Source: Hetaerina americana
Taxonomy: Eukaryota > Arthropoda > Insecta > Odonata > Calopterygidae
Length of the DNA stretch: 64,000 bases
Direction of reading: 5' to 3'
NCBI GenBank assembly: GCA_022747635.1
Contig: JAKTNV010000003.1
Location: 26,055,830 to 26,119,829, forward strand
Notes under the pieces: generated by a model
Database searches by the model: none
Seen by the model: only the letters and a program-made list of their open reading frames with translations
Told to the model about the DNA's origin: nothing
Position numbers and translations under genes: made by a program
In this document: piece after piece, positions 13,001 through 26,149 of the stretch
Position numbering within the stretch: the stretch's first letter is position 1
Layout of the letters: each line of letters starts with the position of its first letter

Positions 13001-14750
13001 TGGTCCTCATTCCTCCCATTTCCGAATGTGTGAAATTCACACACCTAAAGGCTCAGTTCGGGTTGAGCTCTACTCTCACATATCAAAACCAACCCTCCGG
13101 TTGATTACTGCGAATGGGTGGATATTTATGAAGGGAGAGTGCATGGAGTGCACATAAACATAAATGCATGGAGTTAATATGCGAGGCGACTAGGAGATAA
13201 AGGGACAAGATGATAAAAGGAGGATATGGGCATATGGCAGATGATGGTGCTACGCCGTTGGCTTCTTGGAAGTCATTATCGCGGCTTTGGAGGATGTGCC
13301 GGGAAAGAAAAAGAATAGAAACAATGAAGCGGCTGCCGACGTCACGAAGACACCCGCGGATGATCACACCGCTGTCCCTGGCTGGACTTGCGGCGAATGA
13401 ATATGTGGGTGGGTGCGCTCTCTTCCTCTTCTCTCACTCTCTGGCACATAGCTTTCCGCGTATCTGCTTTTTCTTTTCAAGAGGTTTCATTAATAAATTA
13501 GACACAACAAAGACGCCGCCTACGATGAAGGACATAGCATAGCTGGAAGCGGTGGTGAAATGCCGAAGCATTTCCGTATTTTCTACCCAACTAACTAATT
13601 CTTAGTCTGTCCTACCGCAGCCTGCTTCTCGAATGAATCTTAACTCTTACTTAGATGCTTGCATTTTTCATGAGAAAATTAGCAGAAACGTTTCTCTGCA
13701 CTTGGGGATAATATTTAGAAAAAAAAACAAAAATATCAAAGCATTTAGCACATTATGCAAAGTGTCGCTTGTTAATTAAAAAAGTAGTAACGCTGCAGAG
13801 ATGAATAAAATATACCAGAAACTACAGTGGTTCTTAGCAATTCTAGGACGGGAATGTAACATTATGAATGTAAACAATGTTAATTTAATTGTAATCTCAT
13901 AAAATCATTGATGTGCTAATAATGGTTTATATTTCTTTATAAGTAACTGGTGAAGATTATGTTCGCCATTTAAAATGCTCTTAATCAAAACTCAGCCTCT
14001 TCTAATTTCAATAGTATTAGCTTTTAGGGGATGCTAAAATTGTTTTAAGTCCTGAAAACCGGCTACGGACGTTTTTCAGTTATCACCATTACACTTTTAC
14101 CAATGATGCAGGTCTCTGTAACATTTTAATGCCATCTTTATCAAATCCTCGAGGCAATTTATACTCCCCAATAAATTTTTAAGCTTTACGCTTACCCTTT
14201 CAAGAAAACAAAATTGAATTTAAAATCATTCAGAATGATGTTTAGAGTTTGTAATTTCTTTGTTAATATTGACTCTAATGTCACCACCTAATCCTAGAGT
14301 AAATATTATATGAGCAAAATTTCGTCGAAGGGAAGCCAAATGATATTTATAATAAATCTACTATTCCTCATTATGTATTTCATACTCTTTAATTCAGCAT
14401 TTAATTGAACACAAATAATAAAATCCGAAAAACATGTTTTTACTTTTAAAAGTTTACCGAATTTCTTGTCTACTTATGCTCGAATGACAGCGAAGACTAC
14501 AAATAATTACGCATGCAAACAATGGTAATAATAGTATTCATTAAAAACTTGAGGGTTGTTTTTCTAATTAATTCTTAGTGGAATTCCGAGTGACGAGATT
14601 TAAAAAAAATCCAAATCGCATAATTTAACACTACCTCAAAAGAAATATAACCAAGATACTGTAATTAAAACTTTTAATCCATTTGAAGCGACGGCACACT
14701 AAAGTTTAGATACTAATACAGATGTTAGATGTTTACCTTTCAGTGGTAGC
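10031..14750. other. AT-rich DNA, no gene recognised
   Basis: No family-level match was found on either strand. A purine-rich interval at 10080-10310 gives a broken translation containing VEETWEKL that faintly recalls the linker of RTE-like ORF2 but is too degraded to call. Frames at 12972-13157 and 13210-13542 lie in a slightly GC-richer patch without domains. Confidence 0.45.
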
Positions 14751-14754
14751 AGAT

Positions 14755-15730
14755 AACATAGCATCTATATCTACATAATACCTCGCAAGCCGCCGCAAGA
14801 AGAGCGTGTGGCGGGAGGTGTTAGGCCATAACCATACATACACATTCCCAATTAAGACACCTCGATATGCACAAATATTAGTTTGGTCATACACTGAAAC
14901 AAAGTTAATCACACAAGAGAAGGTACTTACAAGTAGCAATATTTAATAAAAGGATAGGTACATTCAAATAATGCGGGAGAACAGTTTTAAAGATGGGTTT
15001 AATGCATGGGAAGTATGCAGGATACCGACAAAATAAATACACTGCCCTTGATAATAATCTCCTACGTGATTGCTGTAACATCTATTTTGATTTCAAATGG
15101 TACGAGGAAAAATCGACATTTTATATCAATTCGTTCCACTATCCATCTCCCTGATTTTATGAACATGATCCAGCCTATGTACCATGTCATGATATCCATC
15201 TCCATGATGTTATGAACATAGTAAGCCGTGGCCTGTAATATGCCTTGAAAATCCTCAGATAATTAACCTGCCTCAAATTCATGCATAAAATTAAACCTGT
15301 ATTTTAACCTACAATCTACTAGTGGCTCCCATCTTAATTCTTCCAGTAGTGTCGCGACAATGCTACCTTGTTCATAACAACTTTTCACAACCCTAGCTGC
15401 TCTTCGTTGCACTCGATCTAGCTCCAAAATTAAGCCTAACTCGAGGATCCCATGCAGCAACAGCATGCTCTAGGTGGGGCCTAACTAACGTGAAATAACA
15501 AAGCTCCTTTACCCTCTCATTGAAATTCCCAAGTATACTTCATTTTCCACTTCGCCAATTTTAAGAATGTGTTTTCTCCATGACATATTCTTAGTTATTC
15601 TTACACCCGAGTATTTTACCGATCCTACGTCTGACATGCTGGTTCCCTGTAAAGTGTAAGTGTTTTAGGGCGAAACACTCTTCCTCCAGAACTTCATCGA
15701 AACAAAATTTAGTGCTAATGATATTTAAGG
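14755..15730 (-). mobile_element. CR1/Jockey-like LINE relic B (post-RT region and 3' end)
   Basis: On the minus strand, from high to low coordinates, the translation gives HYTLQGTSMSDVGSVKYSGV then ITKNMSWRKHILKIGEV (the YLGV block) at about 15650-15550, KELCYFTLVRPHLEHA.AAWDP at about 15515-15440, and ELDRVQRRAARVVKSCYEQG then LLEELRWEPLVDCRLKYR at 15430-15290. These blocks occur in this order in CR1/Jockey-type ORF2 proteins. A CCTCCCGCCACACG...GCGGCTTGCGAGG stem followed by TGTAGATATAGATG on the minus strand at about 14840-14755 looks like the matching 3' end. The DNA between ORF and tail is eroded. A frameshift near 15435 and loss of the RT palm make it dead and 5' truncated. Confidence 0.8.
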
Positions 15731-17735
15731 AACCTGAGGGAATAACAAATAAATAAGTTGTACAAAAAATAGTGAAGGGACTGAAGATAGAAAATAACCC
15801 CTGATGCAACTTTGTGGACTTTACTGCAGAATCATTAAAATAAATTCACAATTAAATATAAAGAGTAGATATGAGCTTTTCAAGCAAATATAATAAGTAG
15901 AATTCATTACGTCTACTTACTACATTAGTTATAAATAAGCGGGATGTACAAAAATATTTGTATTGTAAAGAGGTCAAAGATAATGATCGACAGACGTACT
16001 TTTGTGCTGAGTATATTTTTGGTACATAATCTTACCCTACTGGTATCTAAGAATCTTTTGCGTAGATTTCCGGAGTACATGCATAAAAATAAAATATCTT
16101 TTCCTTTATCACAATTTATATACGTTAGCTACATTTACTACATATAGCACACTGTTGCTGTGTAGCTACAAAAATACTTCGATGGAAAATGCAAGCATAA
16201 TGACAGGGTTTGCGGAAAAACTTCATCATATTTGCCCATTTTGTTAAATTATTTGCTATCTTATGAATCTATAATTTGGCATTCTACCTACAATATTTCA
16301 TTGAAAAGCTCAGATATTCCCTCTTGTGTATTTAAAAAGTAACTTTATTTTAATGATTTGGTAGTAAAATTCGTAAAGTTGCGTCAGGAGCTTGTTTTCT
16401 TCGAGTATTGCCCCACCTAGATACCCCCATAGACTAGCCCCACCTAGTTACCTGTCGGTTTTAATTGAGACGAAGTTTCTGCATTAAGAGACATTTTTTC
16501 AGTACAAAACTCTTACAATAGAGAAAATTCACTTTGAAAACACCTGACAATACAAGTATCACGTACCTAATAAAGTACAAAAAGTATATATCTCACGCAC
16601 GCACTTAAAACAGGTTCTTATTTCTATAGAAACGCAATTACCGTCAACGTTTCCCTAAACGCATCTAATGACTTTGCAATCGATATTTTTTACACACTGA
16701 CTCTATTTCTGTTTCAATCTCTGTGGATCGAACTCACTTATTTGCTAAAGACTTCTGGAGATTAAGAGCATAAATGCATCGTGAATTCCGAATGTTAGAT
16801 CTGGAGGAATACACTGAATAGAAAATTAACTACTTTCTTCTCAAATTCATTGAAAATTCAAGAGCAAAAACTCATGCATCTATACCAACATTTGGCTTGT
16901 TTAACGGGAGAATACTCACAACATCACTTTTTACGTATGTTACAAGTACTCTGAAAGTGCCAAGCCCATGAACGTCAACATTATTTGCAGCATTAAAAAA
17001 ATAATTCATATCTTCATGAACCTAATTTTTTAGATCACAAATTTTTATACCGAGCAATGATTTTTTCTTCAAATTATGATCCTCGTTAGTCCTTAATTGC
17101 TTCAAAACAATATTTCTGAATATGCGATATTACAATAACATAGTCATTGAAAAATATAATCAGTAATTATTTTTGTATAGTGATTATTGATTTGTATAAG
17201 AAAGAGCGAATATTAACAGGGATATACAATATCATGTTTCGATGCCTTGTAGCTCTAAAATGAAGCAGCCACAGATTTCCCAATCTGATAATAATATTGA
17301 ATTTGAGTATTCGAGCATTTTTATTTCATGTTGCAAATAAAAAGTTAACTAGAATAGGCAAAATTCGCTAAAATCACGCATGAAGTTCATTTTATGGGAG
17401 TTATTACTATTCATTCATTCACGATTTTATAACTGCGTATTTATTTACTTGAAACAATGGAACACTGAATATTATGTAGTATTAAAATGGAGCCGGTAAG
17501 AAATAGATGGGTACGCTGAGAAAAGGTTTTACCTCAGTACTATGCAAAGTGCTATTCTAGCTAAGTGCAAATTTTAGGAGGTAGTCAGCGTCATGTAACA
17601 ATAAATTGGCAACTTTCCGCGGTATGGTGCCAAGATAAATGTTTAATAAGGAACAGCGTTCACCACGTCCTCCGTCAAATACCTTCCGAAATTTGCCTCC
17701 GAAAAAACTCAGAGCGTAAACAAAAGCAGTCCCCA
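15731..17735. other. AT-rich DNA, no gene recognised
   Basis: No coding or repeat family is recognisable. The 67-codon frame at 15944-16147 has no known domain. GCCCCACCTAG occurs twice within about 40 bp near 16410-16450. Confidence 0.45.
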
Positions 17736-17739
17736 CCGC

Positions 17740-18250
17740 CTCACTAGAGCCATCTTGCAGCGGAGACCGCTCACTCCTTTTTCCTCGGCCGCTTGAGGGA
17801 ACAGTTCCTGAACGGCGCGAACTGCGGCGGATTCCAAAGGAGGCGTTTCTGCGCGAGGGAAAGGGGGATGGGGACGAAGAGGCTTCGGTGGGGGTGGCGG
17901 CGGATGAAGGTGGAGGAAAGGGGGTGGGTATGGGTAGGGCAGAGAAGGAGCGGTTAGGGGGGCCGGGGGACGGGAGGGAGAGCGTAGGCGGAGTGGCGCG
18001 GTGGCGCCGAGGAGTAGCGAGTTCCCCCCGGGCGCCGCCAAAGGAAAGACTCCGAAGTGGCGTCGCTGCGGAATGCGAAAAGGAGCGCGACGGATTCGAA
18101 TCCTCGCGAGGGAGATATAAAAAGGTGGTCGCGACTCTCGGGTACAAATGGCCCGTCATCACGGGGGAGCGATAAAGTGGCCGAGTGTACCGCGGGCGGT
18201 GGTGCCATCGCTGGGTGTCCTTACCCGACGCACGTTAACACCGCTATCTT
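17740..18250. promoter_or_regulatory. CpG-rich island with a TATA-like box
   Basis: The segment is GC-rich with many CpG dinucleotides against an AT-rich background. TATAAAAAG at 18116-18124 sits inside it, flanked by GC-rich sequence, which is unusual placement for a chance TATA motif. If used, transcription would start about 30 bp downstream, near 18145-18155, and run to the right. The first sizeable frame in that direction is 18306-18650 (114 codons), which has no recognised domain. Long minus-strand frames over the island are Pro/Ser/Arg-rich and look compositional. Promoter function is inference. Confidence 0.35.
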
Positions 18251-18791
18251 TTTGGAATTGAGAAATCTATCGATTTCCTTGCAAGAGAGCGAGCTACATT
18301 AATCGGTGGAATCCCCACTGGTTTTTTCAGCTTTGGGCAGTGTGCACCTTGTACTTTTACATTTTAGCGGAGGAATATTCTCAGTAAATCGTATGTTCAA
18401 TCGAATAACATGCTTCCGCGCTGAGTTTAATCGTCAACAGAATTTCAAGCCAATTAATAACCTATGCAAATCTATACATTATGATAAAAAACACAATAAT
18501 CACGTGGATATCAATCAGAAGTTGAACGACATTAAATCTACCACGTACAGAGACAAATTTCATAGGAATCTTAAAACAATAAATGACGGAAAAAGTAAAC
18601 ATTTATGTGAAATATTTATACTAGGATTGATCGTCTATGCCACGGCATAACGAGCTAAATTAATACTTTAAATAGGTTAAGTAACACTAAACATCACAAT
18701 CTTATAAGAAAAATGCTGACTTTCAAGCAAATATTATGTTAAATTCATGAATTTTTCAGTGGAAGAATGTTTGCCACTATGGTATATCATC

Positions 18792-18835
18792 GACGGATTT
18801 GGACTACTGTCGATTGACCGTAGTCCAAATCCGTC
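18792..18835. repeat. Perfect 16-bp inverted repeat (hairpin)
   Basis: GACGGATTTGGACTAC at 18792-18807 is followed, after a 12-nt loop, by its exact reverse complement at 18820-18835. No flanking element ends are obvious. Confidence 0.95.
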
Positions 18836-18839
18836 AGCC

Positions 18840-20315
18840 AATGTTGATGAAGTGAATGGAAATAATTTATGCGTAATTATGAGATAGAAATAGGGTGCTG
18901 CTAATAAAATCGGTTCATAAATATATCATCACCACCGACTACACTTGAAAATTAGTTAATACTTTTACCGAAATGATGCTTCTATTTTCTCCAGAATGAA
19001 GCATGGTGGATAATTTTGCCGAAATCCAATATTGCTTAAACTTTTAAACCACTATTAGTTCAGTAAAACACTTATTAAACACTTAGACACAGAAATTATG
19101 CAACAAAAAATCTTTTAAGAATTCTGACATCTTCCAAAAAGCCTCCATTTATTCCAGTCAAGCACAATTAAACGACTGGAACCACTTAGTTACTTCATGA
19201 TTAATTACACTTCGGGGTCTTTAAAATTTTAAATACGCAGATTCGCACAAAGACATAACAAATCCAGCAAATCAAAGATCAAACCCAAAGAATGACATCC
19301 TGGTTAAGCCATTCAAATGATTTTAATGCAATAACTGCCGGGCTGATACGTCTATTGGTGCATTTTAATTATTAAAATTTACCCCCAAAACGATGAAACG
19401 TCAAAGGGATATTTAATATCTTTGTGCGTTGCTGATCAATAATGACAAATATCAATAGAAAGAGTGCATGCATTTTAGAGAGATAATATATTGAGTTTAC
19501 ATGGTAAATAATTAAAGCAGAGGGTGGACTTGGCCTTTATTTCTATATTTTCCAATTTTTTTCACTGAAAATTTCGCCTGTGCTACAAAACCCCCGTTTC
19601 TTTTACGTACTTTACAAAGGGCTAATAACAGTGTTAGTATGACAATTTAACTAAGTACACGATGGAAAATATAGTGTTCATAAGCATAGAAGACTGATTG
19701 GTTTTTCGATTAGAAATCTAGGATGATTAACTTTAAATTTCTTGCTATGATAAATTATCATAGAGAAGAAAAATAATATTAATCCGCAACTGCTTTAATC
19801 ATTTTCTTTTATTTTATGTGAGAGGTCTGCTTAATACTTGCCCTGATAAATCTCTTGAGTCCCTAGTAGTAAGCTCGATTGCCCTATTATCTCTCTGACA
19901 TCTTGCTTGCTGTTTTTGTTACTGCAGGGCGCGACCCCCGATTCCCCAATGACCCCATCACATTCCTACTCATGAAACGATTTCTCTCATATGTTTAATT
20001 TAACAATAAGTAATTCCTCATTATCACTTTCTCAGAGGTTTTCAAAATGTTTGCCTCATATTACAGCTATGGTTAAATTAAAATGAAGTTTAATTTAATT
20101 CACAACTCCTCACAATGTGCAATAAAACCGAGTTTATTACTAAATCTGGCATTCTTAATCGTTGACTTTGTTTTCTATTCAAAAATATCAGATAGGAGTA
20201 GCTACTCAACTCTTTCCTACTCCATTTACTCAATGAATTTTCAATGTCGTATTTTCCATTTCCTTTTCTCAAAGTTTTTAGTGCTCTTGATACAAATTAA
20301 AATAAAGTCGGAATA
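18840..20315. other. AT-rich DNA, no gene recognised
   Basis: No gene, RNA or transposon family was recognised. Frames at 20083-20316 and 20090-20272 overlap on opposite strands and show no domain. Confidence 0.45.
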
Positions 20316-20324
20316 ACAGTATAT

Positions 20325-20420
20325 AGTATGTCAGCCTCCTATTGATACGGGGGTTCAAGTTCGTTTTCAGGCCGGAGAATGGCGTTGGACCTCATCATTC
20401 TCAGTACTTGATCAGCAAGT
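20325..20420 (+). repeat. Possible SINE fragment with a box-B-like motif
   Basis: GGGGGTTCAAGTTCG at about 20348-20362 resembles the RNA polymerase III box B of tRNA-derived SINEs (GGTTCRANTCC). It is followed by a moderately GC-rich tail. No convincing box A lies upstream, so a 5'-truncated or eroded copy is assumed. Chance is not excluded. Confidence 0.3.
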
Positions 20421-22015
20421 ACGAAAAAAGAAAATATTGCATTCTTTTCCTAAGAGATAGGTAGCTGCGTTTTCGCGTAAGATGCGCGGCATCTATTTTA
20501 TATTATCTCTAAGCTTGTTTTGGATCAGCTCATCAAAGAGAGTGATCAATTTTTCAAAATAGGCATATTTAATAAAATAATTTGTAATATTCTGTCCTCT
20601 GCTACTGCCCATATCCCATTAATAATGCAATAAATTCAAGATCATTGATGCATGAAACATATGTATGTGATTGTTGAAGCCATCTTTCTTCTTATCACAT
20701 GTAGTTGCTCTTATATTTTTCCAGAGTCATAAAATAGAGAAATCATAATTAGTATTTCGCAATTTAACGAAGATACATTGACACAATAAAATCCATTTAT
20801 TCTATAAATTACTACATTAACTCAAGCCAATGGTGATTCAAAAATAGAAATTCGAAACACATCGGTTCGTTAAATTCAGATTAAATATATCTGCTAACTC
20901 GTGTGTTGTGTAATATTGAAATTTCTTTCCTTTCAAATATACCATGGGAAATATACCACGTATCACATATAATATGGAAAATATTAGCAAATGAATTTTC
21001 ATTTAGGACTTTTAAAGCCATACTAATACCTACTTGGGCAGAAGAGGTTAATGTCAAGAAATGATGAAAGGGAGAAATTTTTCGAAGCTAGGGGCAATAA
21101 AATATGAGCTCTGAGGCAAGATTAAGGGAAGCACCTCGCTTTACACAGGACCGCTGGTTTCGCAATGACTACACTTTCTTAATCACCAGACCTTTGCTTC
21201 AAGAAAGTTATGAAATTAAGCCGGAGATTTAACTGATAATGCGTTTTGGATTATTAGCTTTAAAAGGCACAAGCGATGGCTTTAAGTACCTAAATTCGAA
21301 GACAGAACATTTTCAGATCTACGCGTATAAGGATATTAATATATGTATGTACTACCTGATATACACAAAAACTCTCTTTGTTGGCGCAACTCTTTGCACA
21401 GAGATTGTGAAAAAACAAGAAACATTAAACCCAAATTTGATTACAAGACTGAAGCATTAATGATGTTTCATGCGCAAATGAAGTGAAAATTAGAGTGTGA
21501 AATCTAAATTAAATAAATCAAAATAAATTTTTGAGGAGGTAAACTCACTTTGTTCGGTAATACGAATACTATCGTATACTTTCAGCGTTTAAAAATAAGC
21601 TCATTATTAAGCACTCTTGCCAGCCTTATGTTTATGAATTACATTGCATGCGTGAATATTTCGCAACATTTAATGAAGTCTCTCGAACGGAGATTCAAAT
21701 AAAATTCATCATAAATAATAGTCTAATTATTTCTTAGACGAAACATTCGCGTCTGATCCATCCTTTCGATTAATAGAGACGTTTCGTTAAACAATGGTCC
21801 GTCAATACAATGGAGAGGTGCATGGAGCGAGAGAGGTTATTGAAATTAGAAACGTGCAGACGGATGGGAACATCTCTGAGTATTGAAGAGGCGGGAAAAC
21901 GTGAGTAACATTGATTGGGGGAGATATTGGAACAAGTGAAGGAGGGAAAATAAAAACCCTTTTCTTCTGTTCTGGTTACATTTGACGGAAGTCCCCGGTC
22001 GTTTCGATTTCGGGA
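20421..22015. other. AT-rich DNA, no gene recognised
   Basis: No recognisable feature was seen on either strand. The 73-codon frame at 21239-21460 has no known domain. Confidence 0.45.
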
Positions 22016-22019
22016 AATA

Positions 22020-22770
22020 ATGTCTTACAGTCGCGTACGGGTGGCGGAGATGGGAGGGAAAAGGATGTCCTTTTACCACGGTTACCCGCTCTCCCCCGTC
22101 TCAGAGCGAGATCAACTGTATAGAGTATGTGTATGTTGGTATAACGGACTGTCTCATCCCGTGCTTCCTCCCAGCCAACCAGCCCCTCCCTCCCGCCCCC
22201 TTTTTTTCACTCTCTTCTCCCCCCCCCCTCGCTCCCGAGCCTAAAAACGAGACGAACCGGAGAATACGCTCTTCTCTCCACATCTAATGGACTATCCGTG
22301 TTCTTCTCCCTCACGTTTGACATTTTGGGTTACCCTCGTGGCGGAGGAGCACGTCTGGGTTTTCAGGATGGACGATCCAGCTACCACCTCAATCCTTCTC
22401 CCTCTCTTCCTCTCCTCTCATCCTTAGTCCCACCCGTTCCACCTCCCATCCACGCTATGCCAATCTCCCCTCTCCCCCCCCCCTCACCCTCCACGGCTGC
22501 AGCAGAGCCCTCCACTCTCCTTATAGCCAACCGTCCACCCAACCAACTCCCTCCAGAGTCGTGATGGCTCCCTCTGACCTCCCTCCCGTGCCACGCACAC
22601 TCTCTTGAATCCGTCTAAACCTCCCCGCACTGCGATAGCAGGGACGGGGGTATCTCTTCCTGTTACAATTTCAACAAGTCTCTCATCCTCGCCACGGTCC
22701 ACTGCGAAATTGGGGAATCGATTTTGTCCGCGCGTGATGGAACGTTGGGTGGGGGAATTTGATGGGAAGA
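22020..22770. other. GC-rich pyrimidine-skewed island
   Basis: C/T-rich plus-strand runs (22140-22240, 22380-22500) with CpGs stand out from AT-rich flanks. Several overlapping frames on both strands are Pro/Ser-rich and low complexity. It resembles the other islands and is a candidate regulatory segment rather than coding DNA. Confidence 0.5.
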
Positions 22771-25595
22771 GTAAGAAATGTATCTGCTTCATAGGACTAC
22801 GTTTCCTTGAACACACCCTCGGGTCCGGAAATGAGGAGAGAATGACGCAATTAGCACTGGAGCCGACTTTTTATTTTTTAAATACATTTTAAGAATTATG
22901 TGTATATATATAACCAATGAGAGTTCTGTTAGAGAAACTAATTATAACACACAATATTGTGTAGAGTATATATTTAGCACCAAATAAAATAATAGCGCTG
23001 CTAAATAATAAGAATATCGCTCTTGATCAAATAAATTGAGTTTTGAGAGATTTGCAACCAGGATTTTATGGAAAATTATATGACATAATTAAAAAAAATG
23101 AAGCAAATGCATGAAATGCTTTCTTTATGGGAAATTTAATCAGTTATACAATGTGTTACATCATACACAGTGCTACAAAAGCCTCGCAAAGCATGCCTTG
23201 CATTGAAGTAATGGGTGAACAAAGTGAAATTCATCTTTATATATCATACACGCATCAGGATTTAGTGATTAAAAACATGAATGGATGGAAAATAATACCC
23301 AAACATTTCCTAACACAAAGCTGGGGGGTTCACAGTTTTCAACATTTTAACTGCCTTGAGTAAAATACTTTGCCCGGAAAGAAAATCAGGAATTTCAATG
23401 TATAACTTCAGAACTTTTTGTTAAAGCTTATACACATAATCTGTGCTTAAAATACACGACAATTAAAAATGTAACTTTCAACAACTTTTATAACTTATGA
23501 ATTGTAACTTGTGTAACAAATTTAATCTAGCACAAAACCTAAATATCAACTCTGTTCAACTGTAACTCCGTTTAAATAAAAAGTTACGGAAATTATACGC
23601 CAACTTCCTCTTGAAGTGAAGCCTTAATTGAAAGGGTGAATTAAACCAAATGTTTATGGTATGGACACATTTATTTTTAGTAGGGATGTAAAAATATAAG
23701 AGTCGTCTTAAATTTCAAGCTTTCAAGTTCAATTAGCTCGAAATCCCAAATATCTCAGGTTGGTATTCGCGAAGAAGTAAATGTGACGAACGTCATTTTC
23801 GGTACCACCTTGGTTAATTTGATCATGCCCAATGAATTTTGATAGTGATTATCCTCAAGGGACTGAGGTTTCTCTGACATTTCGCATCCATCAATCACTG
23901 CATTCACACCACACTCCATGGCAACAAAAGAAAACTTTCAATGCAGTGACAATGGAACATTGACTGAATGATGATTGGAGGCTGCACTTCCTGCGACAAA
24001 ATTAATGGGATTTTAATTTGGCATGCAATTGATGCAGTCACGCACGTAAGACCCTTCACGAGAAATAAAAAATCCAGTAACTCCAGGATTTTGTCGATGC
24101 TAAAAGTGCATCCTTTCATCATACACAATGGCAATGTATCAGCAGAAATTAAAAATGATCCCCAGGACCTTTTTCACTCGTGGATTAGTCACAGAATGGC
24201 GTGAGGCCGGGTTCCTCTCTCCTCTATCTCTTCCCTCTACTTCTGCTTCTCATCATCCGCCAAACGGAGGACTTGAATAATTTGATTTTGATTCCCGGAA
24301 GAGACCACGAGTCCCCTACGCAAGCCCAGCATGACAGGCCAAAACAATGGCCTCCACGGAGCTTCCTGATTCACCACTCACACGTCAATCGCTTTTTACG
24401 TCCCCAAGCGATCTTCTTGGAGAATGACAATCCCTAGTTACTGATCACTCGAGATCGCTCTTCACTCCATTCATTTCATTACGAACCTCTTGATGTTTTC
24501 TGCACATTGGAACGATTTGCCCTAGGTTTCATGCATTGCTAAATTTCGTCTATGAACTTTATGGTTAAAGGGAAGGGATAAAATAAAAAAATCGCTACAG
24601 TACAGGGCACTTATAAATTGATGGTGGGTTTTTAAGGATATACTTATTAATACTCATGCAGGTATATGTGGTAGACTACAGTTTGAATTAATTGAGTCAT
24701 ATTAATTTGTTGACTTTCATTCAGTATTAGGAACAATTAACACCTGGAATCATAAGTAATTCTTCACAAGCACTCTCAATTTCCTCTCATAGATCCGAAC
24801 TCTTTTTCTTGATCAAAACTTCAACTCAAAAGCAAACTTACAAATGATCACTGTGGACCTCAAAGTTATTGTTAGACAGAGCATATACCTCATGAGAACT
24901 TGAAGTTTCATATTATACCCTAAATTCTTCAAGTTTTTGATAAAAATATTTGCGCAAATTATCGAGATATTTACGAAATATTTACATTTTTCGGTTTCAA
25001 AACGCTCTTCAGCCTTTAATCAACCATCTTATGCTTTATTTAACAGACATTAATATGAATAGTGTGCGTAGTACTTATCTGTTAACCTGATACTGATGAA
25101 AGGATGTTTACACTATATCTATGGAAATGTAAATTTTTAAAATATTTTTCTTTTCATGGGAGTAACAACGACAAAAGAAATTATATCGGTAAAAATCAAA
25201 ATCAGGAAAAATTTAAAAAAAACAGTTTGGTAAAAACCACAAATGCAAATTAATTTCTGCAATGCCTACTCAATTGGAACAAAACACTTTATTAAAATGT
25301 AGCAAGTCTCAATATTGTTTTCCAAAGTTTGATATATAGTCCTTATGAACGAAATTGATGCTATAAATCTATTAATTCATCTAATTGCTCATATCTAGAA
25401 ATAGCACTTCACAGAAAGCTCGTTTAGTGGCAGCTTGATTGACAACTATTTCACTAAGAGATGAACAGGTACTTTTAACTATTACCTGACCATGTTGTTG
25501 ATTTTCTACGTCCCCTCGATTCCATCCCAGTATCCAATGATCAAGGCAGTCATTATCTCTCGTCTTTTCTTTCCATCTTTTTCATTATGGAAACC
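22771..25595. other. AT-rich DNA, no gene recognised
   Basis: No domain is recognisable in the frames at 23127-23363, 23968-24204 (plus) or 23904-24134 (minus). The last two overlap on opposite strands over the same slightly GC-richer segment. Confidence 0.45.
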
Positions 25596-25599
25596 CACG

Positions 25600-25960
25600 C
25601 AGGCGTCGCCGTTTCATCGTGTAACACGCGCTGGGTTTTGACCAAAACGCAAACAAAACGATACAAAGGAAAACAAAAGGGAGAGGGGGATACAAAACAA
25701 GACATTTACCGGAAACAATGAACTCCGCACAGCGAACTCAAACAAAGGTGAGGAGGATATCATGCGAGGAGAGCGATGCCCTTCCTAAAGGACGGCGCAT
25801 GCGCCAAAAAAAGCCCCGAACAATGAGCGCACGCTCTGCGCGGACTTAAAACGACGGTCTTTCAAGTGGCGGGATTTGATCATTGTAAGAGAGGGAGGGA
25901 GGGGCGGAGGGGTTTAAGCCGGGGGAATGGAAGCGACGTGAGCGAGGGGTTTCAACAATG
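25600..25960. promoter_or_regulatory. CpG-rich segment with an NRF1-type palindrome
   Basis: The 12-bp palindrome GGCGCATGCGCC at 25794-25805 contains the GCGCATGCGC core bound by NRF1 and its insect homologue Erect wing. It lies in a CpG-rich patch (25780-25870), followed by a G-rich run at 25890-25930. NRF1-type sites are typical of CpG-rich promoters. No adjacent first exon can be recognised, so promoter function is inference. Confidence 0.35.
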
Positions 25961-26149
25961 GGGAGGCATAGATTTGAAAAACGAAATGAGCATTTAGGTG
26001 ATTGATTATTGGTTTACCCAAGCGTGATGAGAGGAAAATATTAAACTTTTCCTAACTTCACACAATATTATACTCTTAAAGATATTTGTAGCGACTACCA
26101 GTTGAACATAATAAATACAACTCTTGTACTATATATTCAATGATATTTT

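Noticed and set aside
23904..24204. Opposite-strand frames of 76-78 codons
   Set aside because: Each is a shadow of the other; no motif of a known family is visible in either.
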